Shown: positions 8,270 to 17,511 of the stretch, one piece after another
Layout: each line of letters starts with the position of its first letter
Position numbering within the stretch: the stretch's first letter is position 1
Origin: Chitinophagales bacterium
GTDB lineage: Bacteria > Bacteroidota > Bacteroidia > Chitinophagales > JADIYW01
DNA length: 64,000 nucleotides
Assembly: GCA_023957245.1 (NCBI GenBank)
Contig: JAMLHJ010000007.1
Span: 150,383 to 214,382 of the forward strand
Direction: 5' to 3'
Notes under the pieces: model-generated
Database searches by the model: none
What the model was told of the DNA's origin: nothing
The model's input: the letters and a program-made list of their open reading frames with translations, nothing else
Program-made: the position numbers and the translations under genes

Positions 8270-9115
8270 TTAAAATAAGAGATTATCTATTAATCGTACT
8301 TTTCCTACAAATGCCGCAATTAAAATCAAGTTTTTGCCAGGAGGATTCCATGAATTTATTGATTTAAGTGTCTGACTATCAACAATATCAATGTATTCTA
8401 CTTCAATATTATCGATAGAGTTTAATTGATTAAAATAACTTTTCTTTAATATCGAAATATCTGAAAATGGATATTTTTCCTTTATTTCTGACATTGATTT
8501 GAATAAATTTAGCGCAGTTTCTCGTTCTTCTGGACTCAATCTTTTATTACGCGAACTGATTGCCAATCCATCTTTTTCTCTTATTGTTGCACATTTAATT
8601 AGTTGTATAGGAACGTCATTGTTTTGAAGTAATTTTTCTACTACCATTACTTGCTGATAATCTTTAAGTCCCATATATACTTGATTGGGTTGTAATAATT
8701 CAAATAAAATATGGAGAATTTCAATGACACCATCAAAATGGCCAGGTCTTTTTTCTCCTTCGAAAATATTGCCCAAATCACCCAAATCAACTGTAAATGG
8801 TTGATAATCATACTGTCCATATATTTCATCAACTGTAGGAATGAATACCGCATTACAACCATATTGAATGAGTAATTCAATGTCTTGATCTATTGTTGAA
8901 GGATAATTCTTGAAATCATCTTTATTATTAAATTGTGTGGGATTGATAAAAATACTTGCTATCACATTATCTACATTTTTTTGTGCTTGTTGCACCAAGC
9001 TGATATGACCCATGTGTAAAGCTCCCATTGTTGGGACAAATCCAATCGTTTTATTGGAGATTCTACAATTATCTCTATATTGGATAAGTTCTTTCTTAGT
9101 ATATATGATTTCCAA
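8270..9115 (-). CDS. panC: Pantoate--beta-alanine ligase (pantothenate synthetase)
   Basis: Joins pantoate and beta-alanine with ATP to form pantothenate. Motifs are TIGFVPTMGALHMGHISLVQQA (ATP-binding HxGH), SIFINPTQFNNKDDF, YMGLKDYQQVMVV and the KMSKS-like ISSRNKRLS. No ATG precedes these. Two TTG codons could start it: 9115, preceded by AAGG, or 9148. I choose 9115 (281 residues, LEIIYTKKEL) because a TAnnTTTG promoter box covers the bases just after the upstream TTG and homologues start about here. First gene of the panC-panD-UPF0104-rfaE2-acyl-CoA dehydrogenase operon; panB is not in the window. Confidence 0.93.
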   Translation of the reverse strand: MEIIYTKKELIQYRDNCRISNKTIGFVPTMGALHMGHISLVQQAQKNVDNVIASIFINPTQFNNKDDFKNYPSTIDQDIELLIQYGCNAVFIPTVDEIYGQYDYQPFTVDLGDLGNIFEGEKRPGHFDGVIEILHILFELLQPNQVYMGLKDYQQVMVVEKLLQNNDVPIQLIKCATIREKDGLAISSRNKRLSPEERETALNLFKSMSEIKEKYPFSDISILKKSYFNQLNSIDNIEVEYIDIVDSQTLKSINSWNPPGKNLILIAAFVGKVRLIDNLLF

Positions 9116-9137
9116 AGCCTTATTCTCTTTTATGTTG

Positions 9138-9145
9138 CAAAAATA
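9138..9145 (-). promoter_or_regulatory. Promoter -7 box of the panC operon
   Basis: TATTTTTG on the minus strand matches TAnnTTTG and ends 22 bases before the chosen TTG start of panC. It argues against the earlier TTG at 9148, which would overlap the box. No -33 TTG. Confidence 0.5.
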
Positions 9146-9184
9146 CAAATAGATGCTAATCTATGATATAAGATATAAATTTCG

Positions 9185-9192
9185 TACTTTTG
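9185..9192 (+). promoter_or_regulatory. Promoter -7 box of the GT5-DUF4270-glmS unit
   Basis: TACTTTTG matches TAnnTTTG, 45 bases before the ATG at 9238, back to back with the panC promoter (39 bases between boxes). No clear -33 TTG. Confidence 0.5.
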
Positions 9193-9237
9193 TGCCTTAA
9201 ATCGTCTTGAAAAAGAAAAATTTGGATTTCTTAGATT

Positions 9238-10050
9238 ATGGAGAGAAAAAGATTGTTGTTGGTGTCACAAGAAATGGACCCATATTTAGCGTTGACAGAG
9301 ATTGGTAACATAGTTAAAAAGATAGCTCCTTATATGCATGATAATGGACTGGAGGTCAGAGTATTAATGCCAAGGTTTGGAATAATAAATGAACGTAGAA
9401 ATAGATTGCATGAAGTTGTAAGGTTATCTGGAATAAACATTATTATAGATGATGGAGATCATCCTCTTATCATAAAAGTAGCTTCATTTCCAGGTGCACG
9501 TATTCAAGTATATTTTTTAGACAATGAAGATTTCTTTAAAAGAAGACAAGTTTTTAGAGATGATGACGACAATTTCTTTGAAGATAACATTGAAAGAATG
9601 GTTTTCTTTTCTAAAGGAGTGTTAGAAACTGTTAAGAAATTCGGTTGGGCACCAGACATTATGCATTGTCATGGTTGGATGACTAGTCTTATTCCGATGT
9701 ATATGAGAACTGCGTATTCTAAAGATCCTATGTTTACCCAAACAAAGATTGTTTTTAGCGTTTATGGTGAAGAATTTTCAGAAGTATTGAATGAGTCATT
9801 CTTGACAAAAGCAAAGATTTCAGACGATATTCCTGATAATGCAATGAAACAATTGGAAGATTTGAATCATTTGAGTTTGAATAAATCAGCAGTAACCTAT
9901 TCTGATGGTGTAGTATGGGCTCTTGGTGACGATAAACAAAGGACCCAATTGGAAGAGATTGCTAATGGAAAGAATGTTCTTGAAGTTGCAAATGATATTG
10001 ATATTGCACCAATCTATTTAGAGTATTACAACGAACTATTAGCTGATTAA
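9238..10050 (+). CDS. Short GT5-type glycogen/starch synthase catalytic-domain protein
   Basis: Resembles only the N-terminal half of glycogen synthase (GT5): 270 residues against about 480 in the full enzyme. The N terminus KRLLLVSQEMDPYLALTEIGNIVKKIAPYMHDNGLEVRVLMPRFG follows the family, with the usual K-x-GG-L loop changed to TEIGNIV. PDIMHCHGWMTSLIPMYMRT near 140 and KIVFSVYGEEF near 170 are recognisable. The C-terminal Rossmann domain that binds ADP-glucose phosphates is missing, so ordinary synthase activity is doubtful. This short form, next to panC and DUF4270, is common in Bacteroidota, so it is not a local truncation. Six bases separate it from the DUF4270 gene. Confidence 0.8.
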   Translation: MERKRLLLVSQEMDPYLALTEIGNIVKKIAPYMHDNGLEVRVLMPRFGIINERRNRLHEVVRLSGINIIIDDGDHPLIIKVASFPGARIQVYFLDNEDFFKRRQVFRDDDDNFFEDNIERMVFFSKGVLETVKKFGWAPDIMHCHGWMTSLIPMYMRTAYSKDPMFTQTKIVFSVYGEEFSEVLNESFLTKAKISDDIPDNAMKQLEDLNHLSLNKSAVTYSDGVVWALGDDKQRTQLEEIANGKNVLEVANDIDIAPIYLEYYNELLAD

Positions 10051-10056
10051 TATTAT

Positions 10057-11424
10057 ATGAGAGATATCAAGTTTATTTTGATGATTGCTATTGTAGCAGT
10101 TTTAGTTTCGTGTAAAAAAGATGATGGTTTTGGTAGCAATTTATTGCCTCAAGAAAATCATTTGAATTTGACTTATGATGAAAGTTATGAGCTGAAAGTT
10201 TCTTCTAAGTATGAGAGTCCATTAAGAACGGATAGGTTAATGTTTAATTATTTGGGTTATACTGAAAATCCTATTTTTGGTTCTACTACTGCAAGTACTG
10301 CCATTCAGTTTGGATTGCCTTCTAAATTGAGCGAAGATTTAGGACCATTTACGGTAAAGGATGCAAATTTGTACTTATTTTACGATGCGTTTGTAGGTGA
10401 TACATTGGAGCCAGTTTCTTATACAGTTCATGCTTTATCATCAGAGATAAATACATCTATTATATATAAGTCTAATGAAATTATTCCTTTTAAGAGTGAA
10501 GAATTAGGAGCTTTAAATAACTTTTTAATTCAGCCTAACATTCCTCAGAAGCTAAGGGAAAATGATACAATTACAGCAAAGAGCTTTCTAAAGTTTTCTC
10601 TTGATAAATCTTATGCAGAAGGAATTGTTCAATTGTTAAACGAAGGAGTAATAACTAATGACACTTTATTAAATAGAAGATTTCCTGGTGTTTATGTTCA
10701 AACTCGCCCATCTCAAAAAGGAAAAACAATTTTACAATTAGATTTGACACATCTTACTGGCGGTATTTATATTAATCTTATTGACAAGAAAGGTGAAGAC
10801 CAGATTTTTGTTTTGCCATTTTCAACTTCTAATTTCATGCATACATCATTGATTAATGATTATCAAGGAAGTATAGTTGATAATGCTATTCAAAGTGGAA
10901 CATCTCCTTTAGAAGATAAATTTTATTTGCAATCTCAAGCTGGAGTAAAAACAGAAGTAGAATTTTTAGATATCGAAAAATTCAAAGGCAAACTGATTAA
11001 TAAAGCTATACTTGAAGTATCAGAAGTTGAAGCTCCCTTGACCAACTTTAAAAGGGTAAATGGGATATATCCATTGTTAAAAGGTAGCAATGGTGATAAT
11101 GAGGCACTGAAAGATTATACAACTGCATTTTATGGTCCAGCAAGAATGGATACAACAGTTGTTGGAAGTGATGGAGTGAAGATTAAAAAGTACGAAGTCA
11201 ATATTACTAATTTACTGAAAGATTATGCTTTAGGTAAAAAAGATTTAAAGAGTATTTATTTGACAAATTATCCAATATTTGATTTAACTCCTAAATTTAT
11301 AATAGGTAGTAATTCGGTATTGAGTCAGTATATCGAACCTGCTAGTTTAATAATTGGTGGCCCACAATATGCAAATCCTGAAAAAAGAATGAAATTTAAA
11401 GTGTGGTACACAACAATTAAATAA
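10057..11424 (+). CDS. DUF4270 family lipoprotein
   Basis: Predicted outer-membrane or periplasmic lipoprotein of 455 residues. The signal peptide ends in a lipobox with Cys19 (VLVSCKKDDGFGSNLLPQ). The remainder is beta-rich, with the segment LGYTENPIFGSTTASTAIQF near 65-85 and a C-terminal WYTTIK end typical of DUF4270. Its role is unknown. It lies between the GT5 protein and glmS with gaps of 6 and 30 bases, so co-transcription with both is likely; the conserved position suggests an envelope-related job, which is inference. Confidence 0.85.
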   Translation: MRDIKFILMIAIVAVLVSCKKDDGFGSNLLPQENHLNLTYDESYELKVSSKYESPLRTDRLMFNYLGYTENPIFGSTTASTAIQFGLPSKLSEDLGPFTVKDANLYLFYDAFVGDTLEPVSYTVHALSSEINTSIIYKSNEIIPFKSEELGALNNFLIQPNIPQKLRENDTITAKSFLKFSLDKSYAEGIVQLLNEGVITNDTLLNRRFPGVYVQTRPSQKGKTILQLDLTHLTGGIYINLIDKKGEDQIFVLPFSTSNFMHTSLINDYQGSIVDNAIQSGTSPLEDKFYLQSQAGVKTEVEFLDIEKFKGKLINKAILEVSEVEAPLTNFKRVNGIYPLLKGSNGDNEALKDYTTAFYGPARMDTTVVGSDGVKIKKYEVNITNLLKDYALGKKDLKSIYLTNYPIFDLTPKFIIGSNSVLSQYIEPASLIIGGPQYANPEKRMKFKVWYTTIK

Positions 11425-11454
11425 TAAATCAATATTAATATCGTTTAGTAAATT

Positions 11455-13308
11455 ATGTGCGGAATAGTAGCGTATATAGGAAATAAAGAAGCGTATCCTA
11501 TAATTATTAATGGTCTGAAAAGATTGGAGTATCGTGGTTATGATAGTGCAGGTATTGCATTATTAAATGATAGTGGTGATCTTAATATTTACAAAAGACA
11601 AGGGAAAGTCAGTAATCTTGAAGAATTTGCTTTGAATAGTGATAAATCTGGTCATGTCGGAATTGGACATACACGTTGGGCGACTCATGGAGAAGCTAAC
11701 CATGTGAATGCTCACCCTCATTTTTGTACAGCGAAAGATATTGCAGTTATTCATAATGGAATTATTGAAAATTACAATTCTTTAAAAAAGGAACTTCAGA
11801 ATAGAGGCTATCATTTTAATTCTCAGACTGATACTGAGGTTTTGGTTCATCTTTTTGATGATGTAAGAAGTAAGACAGGCTTGCCTTTGGAAGAGTGTGT
11901 AAGAATTGCACTCAATGAAGTTGTTGGAGCTTATGCAATAGTAGTATTATCTAAAAATGACCCTAATAAATTGATAGTTGCCAAGTTGAGTAGCCCAATG
12001 GTGATAGGTTATGGAGAAGATAATAATGAATATTATGTTGCTTCTGATGGGTCTCCACTTGTTGAACATACTAGAAAAGTGACCTATATTGAAGATGGTC
12101 AAATGGCTGTTTTAGAAAGAGGAAAACCTTTGCAGCTAAAATCTATTGTAGATAATTTGGACCAACCAACTTATATAGATGAATTAAAATATAAATTGGA
12201 GGAACTTGAGAAAGGTGGTTTTGATCACTTTATGTTGAAAGAAATCTTTGAACAACCAAGAGCTATTTTCGATAGTGTAAGAGGACGAACTAATCTTCAA
12301 AAGCATTCGGTTACTTTAGGTGGTATAGAAGAGTATAAAAATGCATTTAAACAAGCCAAAAGATTGGTTTTCGTTGCATGTGGTACTTCTTGGCACTCTG
12401 CATTAATAGCTGAATATCTGATAGAAGAATTGGTGAGAATTCCTGTTGAAGTGGAGTATGCAAGTGAGTTTAGATATAGAAATCCTATTATTTCTGAAGG
12501 TGATATTGTTATAGCTATTTCTCAATCTGGTGAAACTGCAGATACTAAAGCCGCTTTGGAATTGGCCAAATCAAAAGGTGCTTTGACTTATGGAATATGT
12601 AACGTCGTTGGCTCTGCAATTGCTCGAATGACAGATGCTGGTTCATATACACATGCAGGTCCTGAAATAGGCGTAGCTTCTACAAAAGCATTCACTACTC
12701 AGGTGGCGATTTTGACTTTAATGGCTATGCAATTGGCAGATATTAGAGGGACAATCTCAAAATCAAAATTGAATGAATTGATTTCAGAGTTTGATGTTAT
12801 TCCTTCAAAAATTGAAAAAATCTTAGAACAGAATAATCAAATTAAAGAAATAGCAACGCATTATGTTGATGCAAGCAATTTCTTGTATTTAGGTAGAGGG
12901 TTTAATTTTCCAGTGGCTTTAGAAGGGGCATTGAAATTGAAAGAGATTTCATACATACACGCAGAAGGATACCCTGCAGCTGAGATGAAGCATGGTCCAA
13001 TCGCTTTGATTGACGAGAATATGCCAGTATTGGTAATTGCTCCTAATGTTGCACATTATGATAAGATTGTTTCCAATGTGGAAGAGGTGAAAACTCGCAA
13101 AGGCAATTTGATTGCTGTTGTTACAGAAGGAGATGAGAATATTTCTAGCATTTCTAATTATACAATTACTATTCCTGAAACAATAGAGGTTTTAACACCA
13201 CTTTTAACTGTCATTCCATTGCAATTATTATCTTATCATATTGCAGTAATGAGAGGATGTAATGTTGACCAACCAAGAAATTTGGCAAAGAGTGTTACTG
13301 TAGAGTAA
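11455..13308 (+). CDS. glmS: Glutamine--fructose-6-phosphate aminotransferase (isomerising)
   Basis: Makes glucosamine 6-phosphate from fructose 6-phosphate and glutamine, the first step to UDP-GlcNAc for peptidoglycan and lipopolysaccharide. The 617-residue protein begins MCGIVAYIGN, so Cys2 becomes the N-terminal nucleophile of the class II glutaminase domain (1 to about 220, with GHTRWATHGEA). Two SIS sugar-isomerase domains follow (VACGTSWHSALIAEYL and ISQSGETADT near 340-360; YLGRGFNFPVALEGALKLKE near 480), ending in the classic LAKSVTVE. No glmS ribozyme-like leader fits in the 30-base gap before it. A strong hairpin terminator follows. Confidence 0.97.
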   Translation: MCGIVAYIGNKEAYPIIINGLKRLEYRGYDSAGIALLNDSGDLNIYKRQGKVSNLEEFALNSDKSGHVGIGHTRWATHGEANHVNAHPHFCTAKDIAVIHNGIIENYNSLKKELQNRGYHFNSQTDTEVLVHLFDDVRSKTGLPLEECVRIALNEVVGAYAIVVLSKNDPNKLIVAKLSSPMVIGYGEDNNEYYVASDGSPLVEHTRKVTYIEDGQMAVLERGKPLQLKSIVDNLDQPTYIDELKYKLEELEKGGFDHFMLKEIFEQPRAIFDSVRGRTNLQKHSVTLGGIEEYKNAFKQAKRLVFVACGTSWHSALIAEYLIEELVRIPVEVEYASEFRYRNPIISEGDIVIAISQSGETADTKAALELAKSKGALTYGICNVVGSAIARMTDAGSYTHAGPEIGVASTKAFTTQVAILTLMAMQLADIRGTISKSKLNELISEFDVIPSKIEKILEQNNQIKEIATHYVDASNFLYLGRGFNFPVALEGALKLKEISYIHAEGYPAAEMKHGPIALIDENMPVLVIAPNVAHYDKIVSNVEEVKTRKGNLIAVVTEGDENISSISNYTITIPETIEVLTPLLTVIPLQLLSYHIAVMRGCNVDQPRNLAKSVTVE

Positions 13309-13330
13309 TTTTTAAAGAAATTATATGTTT

Positions 13331-13366
13331 AAGCTGCAAAAGAACTTTTCTCTTGCAGCTTTTTTT
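13331..13366 (+). terminator. Rho-independent terminator after glmS
   Basis: Nine-base stem AAGCTGCAA / TTGCAGCTT (13331-13339, 13353-13361) followed by a run of T. Confidence 0.85.
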
Positions 13367-13385
13367 ATACATTCGTTATTCAGTT

Positions 13386-13393
13386 TAAATTTG
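13386..13393 (+). promoter_or_regulatory. Promoter -7 box of ligA-gldH
   Basis: TAAATTTG matches TAnnTTTG and ends 13 bases before the ligA ATG, right after the glmS terminator. Confidence 0.45.
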
Positions 13394-13406
13394 AAATATT
13401 TTAATC

Positions 13407-15557
13407 ATGGATTTATTTTCTTCTTCAGATAATGATAATGAATTGCTTGCAAAATCAAATGCACTTTTGAGTCAATTTGATAGCTTATCCAATTCAGAAG
13501 AAGTTAAAAAGTATATTCTTGAATTACGAAATGTTATAAAAGAACACGATTATTTGTATTATAATCTGTCTAAAAGTGTAATTCCTGATATTATTTATGA
13601 TGAACTTTTTTCAAAGTTAAAATTATTGGAAATTGAGTATCCCGATTTCTTTTCTGAAGACTCTCCAACGCAGAGGGTAAGTGGTGAGTTGAATAAAAAT
13701 TTTGCTACTGTTCAGCATTTAGCACCCATGATGTCTTTGGATAATTCTTATAATCTAGATGACTTAAAAAGATTTGATAAAAGAATTAATGATGCTTTTG
13801 TATCAACTTCATCAGAAGGCAAATATGCCGTAGAGTTAAAGTATGATGGGTCTAGTATTGCTATTGTTTATGAAAACGATAAATTAATAAGAGCTGCAAC
13901 AAGAGGCAATGGGCTTGAAGGTGATGATATTACAGAAAATGCCAAACAAGTGAAGGGGATTCCTCATTTTGCTAATTTTAGTCAATATGGTATTGGAAAG
14001 GTGGAGATTAGAGGAGAAGTTGTGATTACTTTACCAGATTTTGAATGGCTTAATCAAGAGAGAGAAAATCGTAATATTCTACTCCGAGAACAAGGGAAAA
14101 GAGAATTAGAATTATTTAAAAATCCTCGAAATACAGCTGCTGGTTCTTTAAGATTAAAAGATGTAGAAGAAGTGAAAGAACGTAGGCTTTCTGCTATTTT
14201 ATATCAGATTGGTTATGCTGAAAATATGGATGGTAAGGAAGTGACTGATTCGCTAAGGTCTTTTCATGTTGAAAATATACAATTGTTGCAAGAATTAGGA
14301 TTTCAGACAGGTTTAGATACTATTCAAGTTTTTGATGATATTGAGCTAGTTGCTGCACATTGTTTGGAATGGCAGGAAAAGAGAGATAGTTATCCAATTG
14401 ATATTGATGGTATGGTGATTAAATTAAATTCATTGGCCAATCAGAATCAACTTGGGCAGACAGCACACCATCCCAAATGGGCAGTTGCATATAAATTTAA
14501 AGCACGACAAGCTTTGTCTATTCTTCGTAAGGTAGATTTTCAAGTGGGTAGGACAGGAGCTATTACGCCTGTCGCTAAGATAGATCCAATACAACTAATG
14601 GGAGTGGAAATCAGCTCTATTTCTTTGCATAATGAAGATTTTATTAGAGAAAAGAATATCCTATTAGGTGATACAGTGATTGTCGAAAGAGCAGGTGATG
14701 TAATTCCATATATTGTAGGCGTGAAACTTGATAAACGGAATGGCTCTGAACAAGAATTGAACTTTCCTGACGAATGTCCGTCTTGCCAGCATCATTTGGT
14801 TAGAATTGATGAGGAAAGTGCTTGGAGATGTATTAATCCTGACTGTCCTGCGCAGATTGAAGAGCGTTTAATTCATTTTGCTTCTGTAAATGCTATGGAT
14901 ATTCAAGGATTGGGGCAAGAGATTATTCGGACATTTATAAGAGAAGGAATTATCCGTTCCATTGCAGATATTTATCAGTTGAATAGTGATGATATTATGA
15001 AATTGGAAGGCTTTAGAGAGAAATCTATTCAAAATTTATCCAATGCTATTGCAGCATCAAAAAACAATGAATCTTGGCGTTTGTTGACAGGATTAGGAAT
15101 TCGTCATATTGGTATTACGACAGCAAAAATGCTAGTTCGAGAAGTATCTTTATTGACAGATTTTGAAACTTGGACATTAGAGAAGTATCAAGAATTAAAA
15201 GATATTGGTCCTAAAGTGGCATCTAGTTTATATGATTTTTTTCAAGACAAGGATAATGTCAATTTGATTCAGCACCTAGCAGATTTGGGAGTAAATATAA
15301 AAAGTGAAGAATTGGTTTTAAATTCTGAAAAGTTGAAAGGTCTGACTTTTTTATTTACAGGCACCATGCCTACTTTGTCAAGAGACGAAGGCAAAGATTT
15401 AGTGGAGAAGAATGGGGGAAAGGTGCTTTCTGGGGTCAGTGCAAATTTAAATTATCTTGTAGCAGGTGAAAAGGCTGGTTCTAAATTGACTAAAGCTGAA
15501 AAAATTTCAACAATTCAAATAATTGATGAAACAACATTTCTAGAAATGATATCTTAG
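13407..15557 (+). CDS. ligA: NAD-dependent DNA ligase
   Basis: Seals nicks in replication and repair using NAD+. Domain order is complete: Ia (RNVIKEHDYLYYN near 40-53), adenylation domain with the AMP-accepting Lys145 in VELKYDGSS, OB fold, four-cysteine zinc finger (CPSC...CINPDC near 455-480), helix-hairpin-helix repeats, and a C-terminal BRCT domain (FLFTGTMPTLSRDEGKDLVEKNGGKV). At 716 residues it is about 45 longer than the E. coli enzyme because of an acidic, serine-rich N-terminal extension of about 30 residues. gldH follows after four bases. Confidence 0.97.
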   Translation: MDLFSSSDNDNELLAKSNALLSQFDSLSNSEEVKKYILELRNVIKEHDYLYYNLSKSVIPDIIYDELFSKLKLLEIEYPDFFSEDSPTQRVSGELNKNFATVQHLAPMMSLDNSYNLDDLKRFDKRINDAFVSTSSEGKYAVELKYDGSSIAIVYENDKLIRAATRGNGLEGDDITENAKQVKGIPHFANFSQYGIGKVEIRGEVVITLPDFEWLNQERENRNILLREQGKRELELFKNPRNTAAGSLRLKDVEEVKERRLSAILYQIGYAENMDGKEVTDSLRSFHVENIQLLQELGFQTGLDTIQVFDDIELVAAHCLEWQEKRDSYPIDIDGMVIKLNSLANQNQLGQTAHHPKWAVAYKFKARQALSILRKVDFQVGRTGAITPVAKIDPIQLMGVEISSISLHNEDFIREKNILLGDTVIVERAGDVIPYIVGVKLDKRNGSEQELNFPDECPSCQHHLVRIDEESAWRCINPDCPAQIEERLIHFASVNAMDIQGLGQEIIRTFIREGIIRSIADIYQLNSDDIMKLEGFREKSIQNLSNAIAASKNNESWRLLTGLGIRHIGITTAKMLVREVSLLTDFETWTLEKYQELKDIGPKVASSLYDFFQDKDNVNLIQHLADLGVNIKSEELVLNSEKLKGLTFLFTGTMPTLSRDEGKDLVEKNGGKVLSGVSANLNYLVAGEKAGSKLTKAEKISTIQIIDETTFLEMIS

Positions 15558-15561
15558 CATT

Positions 15562-16014
15562 ATGAATAAAATTTTAGCTGTAATTGTATTTCTAAGTGGG
15601 ATAGCTAGTTCATGTAATCATGGAGATTTTGATTATAGTCAGTATTATAGTACAGATAATCAGGAGCTTAGTTATGGTGATACATTAAGTTTTTCATACC
15701 TACCTAAAGATAGTGGAGTGTATAATATTTATCTTTCTGTAAGATATACAGATCAGTATGAGTTTAGTAATTTATGGTTGAAAGTATTGACAAAAGATGA
15801 TACTTCAAGAGTGGATATTAGTTTGTTTGATAATGCTGGGGTTCCTTATGGTAAATGTACTGGAGGTGTTTGTACGCAGACAGTTTTATTGGAAAAAGTG
15901 AAGTTGAATAATCAAGACTCTATTCAATACAATATTATACAAAATATGAGAAAAAGTCCTTTAGGACATATTTCTGAAGTAGGACTTATTATTCAATCCG
16001 ATACGGCTCAATAA
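15562..16014 (+). CDS. gldH: Gliding motility lipoprotein GldH
   Basis: Lipoprotein of 150 residues needed, in flavobacteria, for gliding and for stable type IX secretion-linked surface transport. Cys18 follows IASS (lipobox). The core DISLFDNAGVPYGKCTGGVCTQTVLL and the C-terminal YNIIQNMRKSPLGHISEVGLII agree with GldH. The gene starts four bases after ligA, so it shares its transcript. The two sorting-domain proteins here (M43 protease, PhoD-like phosphatase) indicate that the organism uses type IX secretion. Its 3' end overlaps the convergent next gene by seven bases. Confidence 0.82.
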   Translation: MNKILAVIVFLSGIASSCNHGDFDYSQYYSTDNQELSYGDTLSFSYLPKDSGVYNIYLSVRYTDQYEFSNLWLKVLTKDDTSRVDISLFDNAGVPYGKCTGGVCTQTVLLEKVKLNNQDSIQYNIIQNMRKSPLGHISEVGLIIQSDTAQ

Positions 16015-16442
16015 TATACTAAATCTAATATTTTTACTCTGTTTTCATATCCTTGATCTATATTCTTAATGATACAAGTGCCATCATTTTGTATTTTTTG
16101 AGGCTTAAAAAGTTCAGATGCCAACCATACACCACTTGGCCATTTGATGACTTTTAGATATCCATCTTCAACATGTACTTTGGTTACATAAAGCGTATTA
16201 ACACCTGTTGATGTATTGAAATATTCAATATCAGCAGTATATACTCCATCTTTTATTTTTCGTGTTTCATCTTCAGTAGTATCCACCTTGGGAATATATG
16301 ATTTAGCACTATTGTCTTCAATATAGTTGGTGCTATCTTCTCTAACTACAACAAGTTCATTATTGGTATTGTCAGAAGATCTACATTGCCATAATGATGT
16401 GATAATCAATAAGAAAGTGATTTTTTTGAGGGCTTTTTTCAT
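16008..16442 (-). CDS. Small lipoprotein of unknown function
   Basis: A 144-residue protein with signal peptide and lipobox Cys20 (SLWQC), followed by a polar, Asp/Asn-rich linker to about residue 60 and a compact C-terminal part (DGVYTADIEYFNTSTGVNTLYV, WPSGVWLASELFKP) that looks like a small beta domain. I do not recognise a family with a known role. It ends inside the last codons of gldH on the opposite strand. A TAnnTTTG box lies 29 bases upstream. Confidence 0.7.
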   Translation of the reverse strand: MKKALKKITFLLIITSLWQCRSSDNTNNELVVVREDSTNYIEDNSAKSYIPKVDTTEDETRKIKDGVYTADIEYFNTSTGVNTLYVTKVHVEDGYLKVIKWPSGVWLASELFKPQKIQNDGTCIIKNIDQGYENRVKILDLVYY

Positions 16443-16471
16443 TGACTTAGTGCTTTATGAATATATATTGA

Positions 16472-16479
16472 CAAAGGTA
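16472..16479 (-). promoter_or_regulatory. Promoter -7 box, small lipoprotein
   Basis: TACCTTTG on the minus strand matches TAnnTTTG and ends 29 bases before the ATG at 16442. No -33 TTG at the usual distance. Confidence 0.4.
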
Positions 16480-16497
16480 TTTAATGCAATATATTAC

Positions 16498-17430
16498 TTA
16501 TTTTTGTAAATTCTTGTTTTTCTGTAAAATTTTTGCTCTTTGATCTTCTCCATATGGATTCCATCCTGGAGAATGAAATAAAAACCCTAGTTTATCTCTC
16601 CATGTTTTTGCATTTTTTACGTCTTTCATTAATGCGATAAATTCATGAAAAGTAATTGTGTATAGGTTATAGGTATTGATATCAGTTGTGATACCGTATT
16701 TTGGAGTAAATTGTTCTTTCTGGTAGGTGCCAAATATTTTGTCCCAAATAATTAATATTCCACCATAATTTTTATCTAAGTATTCAATATTGCTACCGTG
16801 ATGTACTCTATGATGTGAAGGTGTATTGAAGAATTTTTCAAAAATACCAAGTTGCTTTACCACCTCAGTATGCAAAAAGAATTGATATATTAAACTGATT
16901 TGTGAGCATGTAAAAATCATGAATGGATGAAATCCTAGCAACGGCATCCATATCCACCAGATTTTTGCATACATGTATTCTGTAGGGCTTTGTCTGAGTG
17001 CAGTTGAAAAGTTGTATTCTACTGATGAGTGATGATTAATATGCGCAGACCATAAGAGTCTAATTTCATGGCTGAGTCTATGATGCCAATAAAATGTAAG
17101 GTCATCTCCAAAAAAGCATAATACCCATACCCACCAATGTTGTACGTGCCATTGTAAATTGAAGAAATCCTCGATGGAAGAAGTCCCTAAATTTTCAAAA
17201 ATTCTAAATTGATATAACCAAAGAAAAAATCCTATTGCGACTGCTTTCACTCCAATGTCAACTATAACTGCAAGTAACCCCATACCAATACTAGATGCAG
17301 ATTCTTGTAAATCTATGGGTTTCATCTTTTTATATCTCCTGATAAACCACTCTGCAATAATCAGAATGACAAACCCAGGAATTGCATATACAACTGGATC
17401 ATTGAAATCAAAAGGATTAAATAATTTCAA
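16498..17430 (-). CDS. Sterol desaturase / fatty acid hydroxylase family protein
   Basis: Membrane di-iron oxygenase-type protein of 310 residues that probably hydroxylates or desaturates a lipid. Four or so membrane spans are seen (12-28, 50-72, 95-110, 150-185). The histidine clusters are complete: HHRLSHEIRLLWSAHINHHS near 115-135 and HTEVV...TPSHHRVHHG near 187-210. Bacterial members act on varied lipids, including alkylglycerols, carotenoids and hopanoids, so the substrate is open. It stands downstream of the FKBP gene, separated by a terminator, and so is probably transcribed on its own. An S1P lyase homologue about 1 kb away makes a sphingoid substrate worth testing, but that is speculative. 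Confidence 0.88.
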   Translation of the reverse strand: MKLFNPFDFNDPVVYAIPGFVILIIAEWFIRRYKKMKPIDLQESASSIGMGLLAVIVDIGVKAVAIGFFLWLYQFRIFENLGTSSIEDFFNLQWHVQHWWVWVLCFFGDDLTFYWHHRLSHEIRLLWSAHINHHSSVEYNFSTALRQSPTEYMYAKIWWIWMPLLGFHPFMIFTCSQISLIYQFFLHTEVVKQLGIFEKFFNTPSHHRVHHGSNIEYLDKNYGGILIIWDKIFGTYQKEQFTPKYGITTDINTYNLYTITFHEFIALMKDVKNAKTWRDKLGFLFHSPGWNPYGEDQRAKILQKNKNLQK

Positions 17431-17457
17431 TGTGCTAAAATTTTGTTTAAATATAAT

Positions 17458-17489
17458 AAAAAACGCTCTAAGAGCAAACTTAGAGCGTT
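17458..17489 (-). terminator. Rho-independent terminator of the FKBP gene
   Basis: Perfect 11-base stem AACGCTCTAAG / CTTAGAGCGTT (17462-17472, 17479-17489), six-base loop, followed on the minus strand by six T. It is 23 bases past the FKBP stop. Confidence 0.85.
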
Positions 17490-17511
17490 GTATTAATTCT
17501 TAATTTTTGGA

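Noticed and set aside
9116..9148. Upstream TTG start for panC adding 11 residues
   Set aside because: A TAnnTTTG box lies across these codons, and the family normally starts near 9115.
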